From Collinsella aerofaciens (lineage in GTDB: Bacteria; Actinomycetota; Coriobacteriia; Coriobacteriales; Coriobacteriaceae): a stretch of 64,000 nucleotides of DNA. Positions 36,048-45,069 of this stretch are shown in pieces; the first letter of the stretch is position 1, and every line of letters begins with the position of its first letter. The DNA lies in the NCBI RefSeq assembly GCF_009876115.1, contig NZ_WWSY01000021.1:7182-71181 (forward strand), read 5' to 3'. The notes under the pieces are model-generated. The model was not told the DNA's origin, ran no database searches, and saw only the letters and a list, made by a program, of their open reading frames with translations. The translations under genes were made by a program, and so were the position numbers.

Positions 36048-36986
36048 CTAGTCGCGCAGCTCGCGGCCGGTGATCTCGAGAAACACGTCGTTGAGGGTCG
36101 GCGGCTCGCTCCACACGCGGCCGAGCGCCACGTCGGCGGCGCGCAGCGTGTCGAGGATGTCGACCAGGTTGTGCGGGCTCGCTTCGCAGGTGCAGACGAG
36201 CTCGCCGCCGGACAGCTCGACCGAAAGCACGTGCTCGAGGGCGCGCAGTCGCTCGACCGTAGCGGGCTCGACGGCGCCGACCTCGACGGTCACGCGCTCG
36301 CCCATCTGAATCATGCGCTTGAGCTCGTCGTTGGTGCCCTGCGCCAGCACGCGGCCGCCGTCCATGATCATGATGCGGCTGCAAATCTGCTCGACTTCCT
36401 CCATGTAATGGCTGGTATACACCACCGTGGCGCCCTCGTCGCGCAGGCGGCAGATGCCCTTCAGGATGGCGTTGCGGCTCTGTGGGTCGACCGCCACCGT
36501 GGGCTCGTCAAAAAAGATGAGCTCGGGCTTGTGCGCGATGCCGCAGGCAATGTTGAGGCGGCGGGCCAGGCCGCCCGAGAGCTTACCGGGGCGGAACTTG
36601 GCAAAGTCGCCCAGGCCGACAAAGTCGATCGCCTCGTCCACCAGCGCACGGCGGCGCTTGCGGTCGCTAACGTAAAGGCTGCAGAAATAGTCGATGTTCT
36701 CGCGCACCGTAAGCTCGTCGAACACCGCCACCTGCTGCGGCACTACACCGATGCGGCGCTTGAGGTCGTAGCGGGTGGGTGTCATGGGCTCGCCGAACAG
36801 CTCAATGGCGCCTTTGTCGTAGGCAAGCAGCTGCAGAATACAGTTGATGGACGTGGTCTTGCCCGAGCCGTTGGGGCCCAGCAGGCCAAAGATCTCGCCG
36901 GGGGCGATGCTCAGGTTAAAGTGGTCGAGCGCAATAAGGTCGTCGTAGCGCTTGACGAGGTTTTCGACGTGGGCGATGTCTGTCAT
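36048..36986 (-). CDS. ABC-2 exporter ATPase
   Basis: 312 residues. Walker A LLGPNGSGKTTS, Q-loop GVVPQQVAVFDELT, signature KLSGGLARRLNIA, Walker B ELIFFDEPTVAVDP and His in TSHYMEEVEQ. The C-terminal 90 residues are the regulatory extension of DrrA/CcmA-type ATPases. Two-gene permease set follows. Drug-resistance export (DrrAB-like) is a common role; the actual substrate is unknown. Confidence 0.92.
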   Translation of the reverse strand: MTDIAHVENLVKRYDDLIALDHFNLSIAPGEIFGLLGPNGSGKTTSINCILQLLAYDKGAIELFGEPMTPTRYDLKRRIGVVPQQVAVFDELTVRENIDYFCSLYVSDRKRRRALVDEAIDFVGLGDFAKFRPGKLSGGLARRLNIACGIAHKPELIFFDEPTVAVDPQSRNAILKGICRLRDEGATVVYTSHYMEEVEQICSRIMIMDGGRVLAQGTNDELKRMIQMGERVTVEVGAVEPATVERLRALEHVLSVELSGGELVCTCEASPHNLVDILDTLRAADVALGRVWSEPPTLNDVFLEITGRELRD

Positions 36987-37170
36987 GAGGCGGCCCTTCT
37001 GTTGCTTGCGGCCCGGTACGATTGCATCATCGCAGGAGCCGCCGGCGCGCGCCAGTGAGCTTTGTCACAAGTGCGGGGCTTGGTCGCGTGGCCCGCCGGC
37101 GCCCCGCTTTGCCGCGCGGGAGGAATGTCACGGTTGCGTAGGCGGCGCCTCCCCCGCGCGCAGCATCGCG

Positions 37171-37182
37171 TACAATACCCGC
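37171..37182 (+). promoter_or_regulatory. Promoter giving a leaderless histidine-kinase mRNA
   Basis: A TACAAT -10 hexamer at 37171-37176 is followed by only six bases before the ATG at 37183, where transcription should start. There is no ribosome-binding site. Leaderless mRNAs are frequent in Actinobacteria. No clear -35 box is seen. Confidence 0.55.
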
Positions 37183-38328
37183 ATGAACAGGCTTTTCGAC
37201 AAATCGATCGTGCTGGCGTGCTGCATTGCGGCCGCTATGGGCCTTGCTGTGGACGCTCGCCTGGTCGCGGCGTTTTGCCTTGGTGTTATTGCCACCTCGC
37301 TGGCCGAGGTCGCACAGGAAGAACGCGCCCGGCGCACAAGCGAGGCCGCGAGCTACGCTTACATCATCGCGGCTGTCTTCGTGCCGCCGTTTGTGCCGTT
37401 TGTGCCTCTCGCCCTCTATGACATCGCGCGGCGCGTGCGCCGTGAGCACGCCTGGGTCGCGCTGGGCATTGGCTCCGCCCTTGCCTTTGCGCTCGTCGCG
37501 GACCTTCGCGCCGACGCGCTCACCGCCCGAACGCTCCTGCTGACCGCCATCCTTTCGGTTGCCGCCACCTTGCTATCGCTACGCACCGCCCAGTTGGAGC
37601 GCGAGCAGCAGCGCATGCGCCGCACCCGCGACGAGCTGCAGGAACGAGCCCTCGTGCTCGAGGCGCGCAATCGCGATCTTGCCGATCGCCAGGACTACGA
37701 AGTCGAGCTTGCGACACTCGCCGAACGCGCCCGCATCGCGCGCGAGATCCACGATAACGTCGGGCACCAGCTCACGCGCGCCTCACTGCAGGCCGAAGCC
37801 CTGCGCGTGGTCCACGCCGACGAGCCCAGCGTCGCCGCCGATTTCGCCGACGTTAAACGCACGGTTGACGAGGCACTCCAGCTTGTGCGCACCAGCGTCC
37901 ACGCGCTCAACGACAATGCCGTCGACCTTTCCGTGCAACTCGAACGCATTGTTGAAGGCGCGCGCTCGGACGGCGGCCCGCAGATTGAGCTTGAAGTTTT
38001 GGCCGAACATGCGCCCGCAAACGTCGCCAACTGCTTTGCGGCGGTCCTGCGCGAGGCGCTCTCCAACACCATGCGCCACGCTTGCGCCCATGCTGTCACC
38101 GTACGATGCATGGAGCATCCGTCGTTTTACCAGCTCATCGTTACCGACGATGGCGCGGGCGGGGTCCAAGCAAACGATCGCGGCGCCGCGGAGGGCATGG
38201 GGCTCGCCTCCATGCGCGAGCGCATCGAGGCGCTTGGCGGCACCTTCACCGCCGGCCCGCGCGCCGGCGCCGGCGGCTGGCGCGTGTTCGCCACCGTTCC
38301 CAAACAGCAAGGAGATGAGGGCCGATGA
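37183..38328 (+). CDS. Sensor histidine kinase (NarL-type, HisKA_3)
   Basis: 381 residues. Five or so TM helices in the first 130 residues, a coiled coil (about 130-175), the HisKA_3 dimerisation box with phospho-His189 in ARIAREIHDNVGHQLTRA, and an HATPase domain (LREALSNTMRHA; DDGAGGVQ; GMGLASMRERIEALGG). No large extracellular loop, so it likely senses within the membrane, as in LiaS/DesK-type kinases. The response regulator gene overlaps by 4 bases (ATGA). The ABC exporter genes diverge from it and are probable targets. Confidence 0.92.
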   Translation: MNRLFDKSIVLACCIAAAMGLAVDARLVAAFCLGVIATSLAEVAQEERARRTSEAASYAYIIAAVFVPPFVPFVPLALYDIARRVRREHAWVALGIGSALAFALVADLRADALTARTLLLTAILSVAATLLSLRTAQLEREQQRMRRTRDELQERALVLEARNRDLADRQDYEVELATLAERARIAREIHDNVGHQLTRASLQAEALRVVHADEPSVAADFADVKRTVDEALQLVRTSVHALNDNAVDLSVQLERIVEGARSDGGPQIELEVLAEHAPANVANCFAAVLREALSNTMRHACAHAVTVRCMEHPSFYQLIVTDDGAGGVQANDRGAAEGMGLASMRERIEALGGTFTAGPRAGAGGWRVFATVPKQQGDEGR

Positions 38329-38954
38329 GGCTCATCGTTGTCGACGACGACCGTTTGGTAGTCGATTCGCTCAAGATTATCCTGGGCGCCCAGCCGCAAA
38401 TCGAGGTAGTGGGCACCGGCGCCAATGGCGACGACGCGGTCGCGCTCTACGCTGAGCACGCGCCCGATATCGCGCTGCTCGACATTCAGATGCCGGGGCG
38501 CGACGGACTTTCGGCGGCACGCGAGATCCTTGAGCGCGACCCTGCGGCACGAGTGGTGTTTCTGACGACATTCTCGGATGACGAGTACATTGTGTCGGCG
38601 CTCAAACTGGGCGCCCGCGGCTACCTGATCAAAACCGATGTCGCTACCATTCCGCCGGCATTGACGCAGGTCATGGACGGCAAACGCGTGCTCGAGGGCA
38701 AGGCAATCGAGGACATCGATTTTGACGGAACGGGCATCGAGGCGGGCACGCCCCGCCGGCCCGCGGCCTTCGCCAGCCTAACCGACCGCGAGTTCGAAGT
38801 CGCCGAGCTCATCGCCCGCGGCCTCGACAACAAGGAGATCGCCGCCACGGCATACATGGGCGAAGGCACCGTGCGCAACCACATCAGTTCGATCCTGGCC
38901 AAAATGGGCCTGCGCAACCGCACCCAAATCGCCATCGCCTACCTGCGAGGGTAA
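38325..38954 (+). CDS. Response regulator, NarL/FixJ (LuxR) type
   Basis: 209 residues. Receiver domain with acidic pocket VVDDD and phospho-acceptor Asp53 in IALLDIQMPG, Lys in YLIKTD; C-terminal LuxR HTH (LTDREFEVAELIARGLDNKEIAA, cited in part; YMGEGTVRNHISSIL). Partner of the kinase encoded just before. Likely controls the divergent ABC-2 exporter operon and perhaps itself. Confidence 0.94.
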   Translation: MRLIVVDDDRLVVDSLKIILGAQPQIEVVGTGANGDDAVALYAEHAPDIALLDIQMPGRDGLSAAREILERDPAARVVFLTTFSDDEYIVSALKLGARGYLIKTDVATIPPALTQVMDGKRVLEGKAIEDIDFDGTGIEAGTPRRPAAFASLTDREFEVAELIARGLDNKEIAATAYMGEGTVRNHISSILAKMGLRNRTQIAIAYLRG

Positions 38955-39014
38955 TTACCCAACGGTCAACCGCTCGGGCAGAGCAAAATGGCTGTTATCG
39001 ATTTGATGTCATTT

Positions 39015-39168
39015 CAAAACTATGCCGGATTACTACGATGAATCGCCCACCTTCGACCACGACAAATTGCGCGCTTGCAAAACCGCAGGTAGAACGTTTG
39101 CAATATTTAGAAAAATGCAGTCATGGTCGGGAATATCGAATTCATCGTAGTAAACCGACATAGTTTTG
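39015..39168. repeat. CCGCAGGTAGA hairpin element E1
   Basis: 29-bp arms CAAAACTATGCCGG... (39015-39043) and complement (39140-39168) with two mismatches enclose the 51-nt core 39079-39129, which starts AAAACCGCAGGTAGA and ends ATGGTCG. Same plan and core length as E2 (53910-54069) and E3 (54167-54330). Outer arm sequence is shared with E3 but not E2. Confidence 0.8.
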
Positions 39169-39197
39169 TTCGGGCGGCCCAACCGCGAGTTCACGCG

Positions 39198-39235
39198 CGG
39201 GGCCGGTGGGGCATTTTTGCCCCACCGGCCCCTAT
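39198..39235. terminator. Hairpin after the Ech operon
   Basis: GGGGCCGGTGGGGCA pairs with TGCCCCACCGGCCCC around TTTT, about 20 bases beyond the stop of the Ech ferredoxin gene. Symmetric, so it could end both converging transcripts. Confidence 0.7.
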
Positions 39236-39253
39236 TCCAGCTCTATTCCAGAG

Positions 39254-39595
39254 CTATTCCGGCTTGGTTTCTACCGTGGGAGTCTTATCCGCTGCGACTG
39301 GGGTACGGGCGGTATCCATAGTCAGGCAGTGTTTGGGGCAGCTTTCGATGCACTCGCCGCACACCACGCAGGCGTACGGGTCAATCGACCAGGTGCCGCC
39401 TTTGCGATCGACCGCGAGTGCGCCCGCCGGACAACGCCGAGCGCACATGCCGCAGCAGATGCACACGTCCATGTCATTGACAATATGCCCGCGCAGGCGC
39501 TCGGGCGCCGTCAGTTTCTCCTGCGGATAGCACACCGTGACCGGCTGCTTGACCATAGAACCCAAGGCCGTCTTGGCAAATGTCAGCAAACTCAT
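39254..39595 (-). CDS. echF: Ech-type hydrogenase ferredoxin subunit (EchF-like)
   Basis: 113 residues with two [4Fe-4S] motifs, CICCGMCARRCP (about 46-57) and CVVCGECIESCP (about 76-87). It would carry electrons between ferredoxin and the small subunit of the membrane hydrogenase. Last gene of the operon, 8 bases after the large subunit. Confidence 0.88.
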   Translation of the reverse strand: MSLLTFAKTALGSMVKQPVTVCYPQEKLTAPERLRGHIVNDMDVCICCGMCARRCPAGALAVDRKGGTWSIDPYACVVCGECIESCPKHCLTMDTARTPVAADKTPTVETKPE

Positions 39596-39602
39596 GCCGC
39601 GC

Positions 39603-40691
39603 CTACCTTTCCGTGCAGCTAATGCAGGGGTCGATGGTCAGGATAATCATGGGCACGTTGGCAAGGAGCACGCCCTGCAGCGCATGTGTCAGACCCGCCA
39701 GGTTTTGCGACGTCGGCGTTCGCACGCGAAAACGGTCCAGGTTCTTGGTGCCGTTGCCGCGTACATAGTAGTACGCCTCGCCGCGCGGCTGCTCAATCAC
39801 AACTTCGCCGCGCGCGCCGTCGGCCGGCGTAAGCTTGGTGCGCCCGCCGATGCCGTCGTGTGGAATCTTACCGACAAGCTCCTTGATGATATCCATGGCC
39901 TGCGTGACCTCGGCGCAACGCACCTGGCAGCGGGCATAGCAGTCGCCGTCGGTTGCCACGATGGGCTCAAACGCGGCCAGATCCGCATAGGCGCCGTCGC
40001 CAAACATGCGCACGTCGTAATCCACACCCGAGGCGCGCCCAAACGGTCCGACCATCGAAAGCTCCAGCGCGTCTTTCTTGCTGATCACGCCCACGCCATG
40101 CAGACGCTCACCACAGCTGGCGTCGTCCAAAAACGTATGCACCAGGGCCTCGTAGTCGGGACGCATGGCATCGAGTGTCTGGACAATACCCGCCAGCTCG
40201 GAGTCCTCGATGTCGTGCTTAAGGCCGCCGATCTCGTTGATCGACAGGATCACGCGACCGCCGCACGTGCTCTCAAAGATCTTGAGAATCTGCTCGCGCA
40301 GGGTCCATGACCGATAGAACAGCGCCTCGAAACCAAAGGCGTCGGCGAGCAGTCCGAGCCACAGCAGATGCGAGTGGATGCGCGAAAGCTCATGCAAGAT
40401 GGTGCGGATATACCGCACGCGGCCGGGCACCTCGATGTCGAGCATACGCTCGCAGGCGCTGGCATAGCCGCAACTGTGGCCCACGGCGCAGATGCCGCAG
40501 ATGCGCTCGGCGATGTAGCCAAACTGATACATATCGCGCTTTTCGGTGAGCTTCTCGAGTCCGCGGTGCACAAAGCCGATCTGCGGAATTGCCTCGATGA
40601 CGCGGTCGTCCTCGATCACCAGGTCCAGATGAAGCGGCTCGGGCAGTACTGGGTGCTGCGGGCCAAACGGAATAACAGAGCGATGTGCCAT
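39603..40691 (-). CDS. echE: Ech-type [NiFe]-hydrogenase large subunit (EchE-like)
   Basis: 362 residues. Both Ni-binding motifs are intact: RICGICAVGHS (Cys65, Cys68) and DPCISCTER (Cys356, Cys359) at the C-terminus, so it should hold an active NiFe site rather than being a Nuo-type relic. It ends three residues after the last cysteine (TER), as in group 4 hydrogenases that need no or little C-terminal processing. Produces or consumes H2 coupled to ferredoxin. Confidence 0.93.
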   Translation of the reverse strand: MAHRSVIPFGPQHPVLPEPLHLDLVIEDDRVIEAIPQIGFVHRGLEKLTEKRDMYQFGYIAERICGICAVGHSCGYASACERMLDIEVPGRVRYIRTILHELSRIHSHLLWLGLLADAFGFEALFYRSWTLREQILKIFESTCGGRVILSINEIGGLKHDIEDSELAGIVQTLDAMRPDYEALVHTFLDDASCGERLHGVGVISKKDALELSMVGPFGRASGVDYDVRMFGDGAYADLAAFEPIVATDGDCYARCQVRCAEVTQAMDIIKELVGKIPHDGIGGRTKLTPADGARGEVVIEQPRGEAYYYVRGNGTKNLDRFRVRTPTSQNLAGLTHALQGVLLANVPMIILTIDPCISCTER

Positions 40692-40696
40692 GGACC

Positions 40697-41416
40697 TTAC
40701 GCCTCCTTTTTCTGCTTATCGCGGGCGGCCTTGGCGGCAAGCGCCGCGCGGACCTTGGCCGCTTTCTCGGGATCCATGGCGGCGAGCTTTGCCTCCATCT
40801 CGGCGGCCTTGAGCGCGGCCTTCGCAGCAGCCTCATCGTGTTGAGCATCGGAGCCGGCAGCCGCAGCGGGCTGAGCGACGGCAGCACCCGCAGCATCGCC
40901 AGCGCCCACAGCGCCCTTCCCCGCGGCGGCCGCGGTAGCGGCAGCCTTCTCGGCCGCGGCCTTGCGCGCCTTGGCCTCGGCGGCCGCGCGGACTTTCATG
41001 GCCTTCTCGCGAGCAGTCTTCACCTCGGGCGTGATGACGCTCATGGGTTCGGCAGTCGAGACCTGGTAGAAAAAGCCCTTAAAGTCAATCTGCATGTCGG
41101 TAATGGCAAGACCAAACAGGTCGTGGGCCTCGTTCTCAAACGGAAACACCGCCGGATAGTACGAGCTGATGGACGGAATCTCCTGGTACTGGTCGATACC
41201 CTCGACCACCAGGTTCTCGATCGCATAGTTTCCGTCCCGCGCGATCTGCTCTTGCGCGGCGCGGACGTTGATAAACGTATAGACCAGGCGATACGATCCG
41301 TCGTCCACACAGCGCTCGGCGTGCATCTGCACAAAGCGCGCGCCGACGCCCTTGAGCGCCTGGACATGCGACAGGAGCTCGTCGATCCCGACGGTAGTAT
41401 AGATAGCCTTTTGCAT
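40697..41416 (-). CDS. echD: Ech-type hydrogenase NuoC-like subunit with Ala/Lys-rich tail (EchD-like)
   Basis: 239 residues. Residues 1-125 match the 30-kDa (NuoC) fold with FPFENEAHDLFGLAI. Residues about 130-239 are a low-complexity tail of Ala, Lys and Glu predicted to be helical (AREKAMKVRAAAEAKARKAA; PEKAAKVRAALAAKAARDKQ). EchD proteins are normally about 120-130 residues, so the tail is an addition of unknown role, perhaps a tether to membrane or ribosome-poor regions. Start overlaps the EchC stop by one base. Confidence 0.85.
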   Translation of the reverse strand: MQKAIYTTVGIDELLSHVQALKGVGARFVQMHAERCVDDGSYRLVYTFINVRAAQEQIARDGNYAIENLVVEGIDQYQEIPSISSYYPAVFPFENEAHDLFGLAITDMQIDFKGFFYQVSTAEPMSVITPEVKTAREKAMKVRAAAEAKARKAAAEKAAATAAAAGKGAVGAGDAAGAAVAQPAAAAGSDAQHDEAAAKAALKAAEMEAKLAAMDPEKAAKVRAALAAKAARDKQKKEA

Positions 41417-41994
41417 TACTCGGCCTCCTTTGCAGCGGCGGGCGCACCGTCAGCCGTGCCTGCGTCGACACCGGCCCCGGCCCCCGCGGCCACAAACCCG
41501 TCCTCGCCCAGCCCAACGCCACCGTCCCAGGTTGCGGCGCCGCCCACGGTAAGCGGGTCACCGCCAGCACGCATCACGGCCTCCTTCTGGTCCAGGATGC
41601 CGCACGCCTCCACGATGGCATCGATCACGGTCTCGGGACGAATGGCGCACCCGGGCGCGTACACGTCCACGGGAATCGCGCGGTCCACGCCGCCGATCAC
41701 GTTGTAGGCATCGCGGAACACGCCGCCCGAGCACGCGCAAATGCCGCACGCCACAACGCACTTGGGCTCGAGCATCTGGTTGTAGATCTGGCGCACGACG
41801 GGCAGGTTCTGGGCATTGACCGACCCCGTCACCAAAAAGATATCCGCATGCTTGGGGTTGCCGGTGTTGACCACGCCAAAGCGCTCCGCATCGAACAGCG
41901 GCGTGAGCGAGGCCAGCACCTCGATATCGCATCCGTTGCAGCTCGAGCCGTCGTAATGAATAACCCACGGCGAGCGCGACATTTTATGATCCAT
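41416..41994 (-). CDS. echC: Ech-type hydrogenase small subunit (EchC-like)
   Basis: 192 residues from ATG 41994 (GGAGG eight bases upstream). Four cysteines of the proximal [4Fe-4S] cluster: Cys19 and Cys22 in SSCNGCDIE, Cys83 or Cys88 in ACGICACSGG, and Cys116 in APGCAIRP. It hands electrons to the NiFe site. A 45-residue Gly/Ala-rich C-terminal extension (VAAGAGAGVDAGTADGAPAA) is unusual, echoing the tail on EchD. Confidence 0.9.
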   Translation of the reverse strand: MDHKMSRSPWVIHYDGSSCNGCDIEVLASLTPLFDAERFGVVNTGNPKHADIFLVTGSVNAQNLPVVRQIYNQMLEPKCVVACGICACSGGVFRDAYNVIGGVDRAIPVDVYAPGCAIRPETVIDAIVEACGILDQKEAVMRAGGDPLTVGGAATWDGGVGLGEDGFVAAGAGAGVDAGTADGAPAAAKEAE

Positions 41995-42006
41995 GGATGC
42001 TGCCTC

Positions 42007-44889
42007 CTAAATAAACACGTCGACGAGGATGGGCATAAGGTTGAGCAGGCCAAACACCAGCGCCACGCCCCAGCCGAGCTTAAAGCAGCTGCGCCAGGTG
42101 CTGCGGGCAAAGGTGTTGTCGATCAGTACCTCGACAAAATACGTCGCGACCATCACGACCAGGGCGACCACCCAGCTCACCGGGTTGTCCCAGACAAAGA
42201 ACATGCCCACCCACATCAAAAACAGCACGGTCTCGCACCAGTGCATAAGGGTCATCTTGGCCAGCGTGCTGCCGCTCATCTCGGTGGCGACGCCCTGGAC
42301 AATCTCCTGATGCGCGTGATGCGAGTACGAAAGGTCGAACGGCGACTTGCGTAGCTTGATGGTAAGCACCGCGAGCAGCGCAAGGAAAATGGGCGCGCTG
42401 TACACGATGATGGGGGCCGACTGCCCCGTCACGGCAATGGAATCGAAGCTGTCGGTGGCAAGGTACAGGCCCACGCTCATCAGCAGAACGGCGGGCTCGT
42501 AGCTCATAACCTGCAGCAGCTCGCGATCGGCGCCGACCTGCGCAAACGGGCTTTGCGTCGAGGCGGACGCCAGCACCACAAAGATCGCGGCGAGCGTCAC
42601 CATAAAAGCGCACAGCAGCGTGTTGGAACCCGACACAAAGATGCCGCCGCCTACCACGGTAAAGATGAGCGCACATGCCATATAGGTATCGTCCATGGTG
42701 TTTACGCTGGCAGGGGCCTTGCGCAGCAGCTTGGCAACGTCGTAGAACGGTTGCAGCAGGCGCGGGCCCACGCGGCCCTGCATGCGAGCGGACAGCTTGC
42801 GGTCGACTCCGTCGATCAGGCCACCCACAAGCGGCGCCAGCAGGGCAAACACCACGGTACCTATAAAAATGCCCACGACACCCGAGCCTTCGAAATACTT
42901 ACCGCGCAGCACCGAGGGCGCGCTCATGGCAAGTCTCTCGGGCCCAATCCACGCGCAACACAGCAGCGCAAACAAGATAATGCTGCAGCACACGACGCTA
43001 CCCGCGGGACCAATACGCTTCTCGCCAAGGGCGTCCACCGAGTACCAATTGCGCTTTTCGGCCTTCACCTCGCGTCCCATCGAGCCGCGGAAATGGCGGT
43101 AATTGTCGGTTCCCACACCCGAAAGATATACGTTTACGTGCGGTTTGTTGCTCACGCGGAATGAAGTCAGCAGCACCACGGCGATAAAAGCCACGATAAC
43201 CACCATCAGATACATGGCATCCTTGCCAATAACGTACGGCACGCGGCCAAACACCATGGCCAAGTAAGGCGACACCAGACCGCTCGAGATAACCGGGAAC
43301 GCCACGCAGCACAGAATCAGCAGCGCGGCGATGGTGTTGAGGGCCATCCATTCGGTCTTATGGACATTGACCTCAACGTTTTGAGCCGTGGGGTCGACGC
43401 CCGAAAGCTTGGCAAGCCACTTGCCCCAGAAGAAGAACGTCGCGGCCGAGCCAAAGGCAAGCACCATGATCATGAGCACGTTGCCGGTCTGGGCAAACGC
43501 CACCAGGGCGCCCCACTTGGACACGAGCATGCCAAACGGGGCCACGAACATGCCCATAATGCCCAGCATCATCAGGCGCGTCAGGTGCGGCATGCGGCTG
43601 AACATACCGTCCATGTCCTCGATATTGCGGCTGCCGATATGATGCTCGGCCGTGCCCACGCACAGGAACAGCAGCGACTTTGCCACCGTATGGAACAGGA
43701 TCAGGAAGATCGCGGCCCACACGGCCTCGGGCGCGCCGACGCCCAGGCAGGCGCTGATAAGGCCCAAGTTGGAAATGGTGGAGTACGCGAGCACGCGTTT
43801 GGCGTTGCTCTGCGAGATGGCCATGAGGGCAGCGAGCAAAAACGTGATGGCACCCACACTCGTGACCATAAAGCCGGTCACGGGATAGATGGCATAGAGT
43901 GGGCTGAGCTTGACCATCAGGAACACGCCGGCTTTGACCATGGTGGACGAGTGCAGCAGGGCGCTCGTGGGCGTGGGGGCAACCATGGCACCCAACAGCC
44001 AAGTGTGGAACGGCATCTGTGCGGCCTTGGTGAGTGCGGCGAGCGACAGCAGAACGACCGGCATCACCAGCAGCGCGGATTGCGCGGTTCCGGCGCCGGA
44101 AAGCTCGATCATGCCCGAGATGGTCAGCGGCATGCCGTTAACGTGCAGGTACATGAGTTCGGCCAAAAACGCGATGCCGCCCAGCATGTTGAGGATGATC
44201 TGGGTGAAGGCGTTCTTGATAGCCTCGGGCGTGCGCGTGTAGCCAATCATAAGGAACGAGCACACGGTGGTGATTTCCCAGCCGCAGAACAGCCACTCAA
44301 GGTTGTCGCTCGTCACGATGACGAACATGGCCGAGAGGAACAGGAACATGAGCGCCAGGAACTGCGGACGTCGGTCGGGCGCGGTCTGCCCGCGCAGCGC
44401 TGCCTCGCGCTCATCGTGCGCCTGGAAGTCCTTCATGTAGCCCAGGGCATACACGCAGATTAGGCTGCCGACAATGCCGACGGCGAGGACCATGATCACA
44501 CTCATGTAGTCCAGGTAGAGCGGCGTCGCCGTGACGGCTTCGGCCGCGGGCAGCGTCATGGCTGCAAAGGCGAGCGAGCCCACCAGCTGGACTATGCCGA
44601 GCACCGTGGTGAGCGCGTTCCTATATTTGTACGCGTTGTACAGGATGACGGCGCACAGGACGACGTCGATGGCGGAGCTGATGATCGAGAGCACATGCGA
44701 GGTGCCGGGGGCAACCTCAAAGCTCTGCGGACCCGTGCCAAAAAACATGACGGCGACTACAGCTGTCACCGCCATAATAATGCCGGAACCTATGAGCCCC
44801 ACCGCATCGCGGGCGCGGTCGCCGCGCGCGACCAGCATGCCCAGTGCCGGTACCAGCGGAAACAGGGTAAGGAAATACAGTAGCGTCAT
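42007..44889 (-). CDS. Fused EchA-EchB membrane subunit (NuoL-like plus NuoH-like)
   Basis: 960 residues from ATG 44889 with GGGGGAG upstream. Residues about 1-640 are the proton-pumping antiporter-type subunit (about 16 TM; WEITTVCSFLMIGYTR, KAAQMPFHTWLLGAM, HSSTMVKAGVFL, LAYSTISNLGL with the functional Glu and Lys). Residues about 670-960 are the quinone-site-type NuoH/HycD/EchB subunit (PLVGGLIDGVDRKLSARMQGRVGPRLLQPFYD, cited as DRKLSARMQGRVGPRLLQPF). In Ech, Hyc and Hyf complexes these are separate proteins. No stop or frameshift at the junction, so this is a true fusion. First gene of the operon. Confidence 0.9.
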   Translation of the reverse strand: MTLLYFLTLFPLVPALGMLVARGDRARDAVGLIGSGIIMAVTAVVAVMFFGTGPQSFEVAPGTSHVLSIISSAIDVVLCAVILYNAYKYRNALTTVLGIVQLVGSLAFAAMTLPAAEAVTATPLYLDYMSVIMVLAVGIVGSLICVYALGYMKDFQAHDEREAALRGQTAPDRRPQFLALMFLFLSAMFVIVTSDNLEWLFCGWEITTVCSFLMIGYTRTPEAIKNAFTQIILNMLGGIAFLAELMYLHVNGMPLTISGMIELSGAGTAQSALLVMPVVLLSLAALTKAAQMPFHTWLLGAMVAPTPTSALLHSSTMVKAGVFLMVKLSPLYAIYPVTGFMVTSVGAITFLLAALMAISQSNAKRVLAYSTISNLGLISACLGVGAPEAVWAAIFLILFHTVAKSLLFLCVGTAEHHIGSRNIEDMDGMFSRMPHLTRLMMLGIMGMFVAPFGMLVSKWGALVAFAQTGNVLMIMVLAFGSAATFFFWGKWLAKLSGVDPTAQNVEVNVHKTEWMALNTIAALLILCCVAFPVISSGLVSPYLAMVFGRVPYVIGKDAMYLMVVIVAFIAVVLLTSFRVSNKPHVNVYLSGVGTDNYRHFRGSMGREVKAEKRNWYSVDALGEKRIGPAGSVVCCSIILFALLCCAWIGPERLAMSAPSVLRGKYFEGSGVVGIFIGTVVFALLAPLVGGLIDGVDRKLSARMQGRVGPRLLQPFYDVAKLLRKAPASVNTMDDTYMACALIFTVVGGGIFVSGSNTLLCAFMVTLAAIFVVLASASTQSPFAQVGADRELLQVMSYEPAVLLMSVGLYLATDSFDSIAVTGQSAPIIVYSAPIFLALLAVLTIKLRKSPFDLSYSHHAHQEIVQGVATEMSGSTLAKMTLMHWCETVLFLMWVGMFFVWDNPVSWVVALVVMVATYFVEVLIDNTFARSTWRSCFKLGWGVALVFGLLNLMPILVDVFI

Positions 44890-45033
44890 ATCATCACTCC
44901 CCCATGCAAAAACGCTGCAATTGTTTAACGTTATAGCTCAATTGAGGAGTAGCGGCGGCAGGTTTTCGGTCAACTGGGGAGTTTTAGGCGTACGGGGTAA
45001 GGGCACGCCCGCATTGGAGCAGAGGGGCGGCAA

Positions 45034-45060
45034 GAAAAATGCGCCCCCGTGGGCGCACCA
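45034..45060 (-). terminator. Terminator after the HTH gene
   Basis: On the minus strand GTGCGCCC-ACG-GGGGCGCA followed by TTTTT, ten bases past the stop. Confidence 0.8.
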
Positions 45061-45069
45061 TCCCGTTCG

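Larger units (their letters stand above)
38955..39253. other. Intergenic region holding hairpin element E1
   Basis: 299 bases between the response regulator and the Ech operon end. Mostly occupied by element E1 (39015-39168); the remainder (39180-39250) has a GGGGCCGGTGGGGCA...TGCCCCACCGGCCCC hairpin that fits a terminator for the Ech operon or regulator. Confidence 0.6.
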
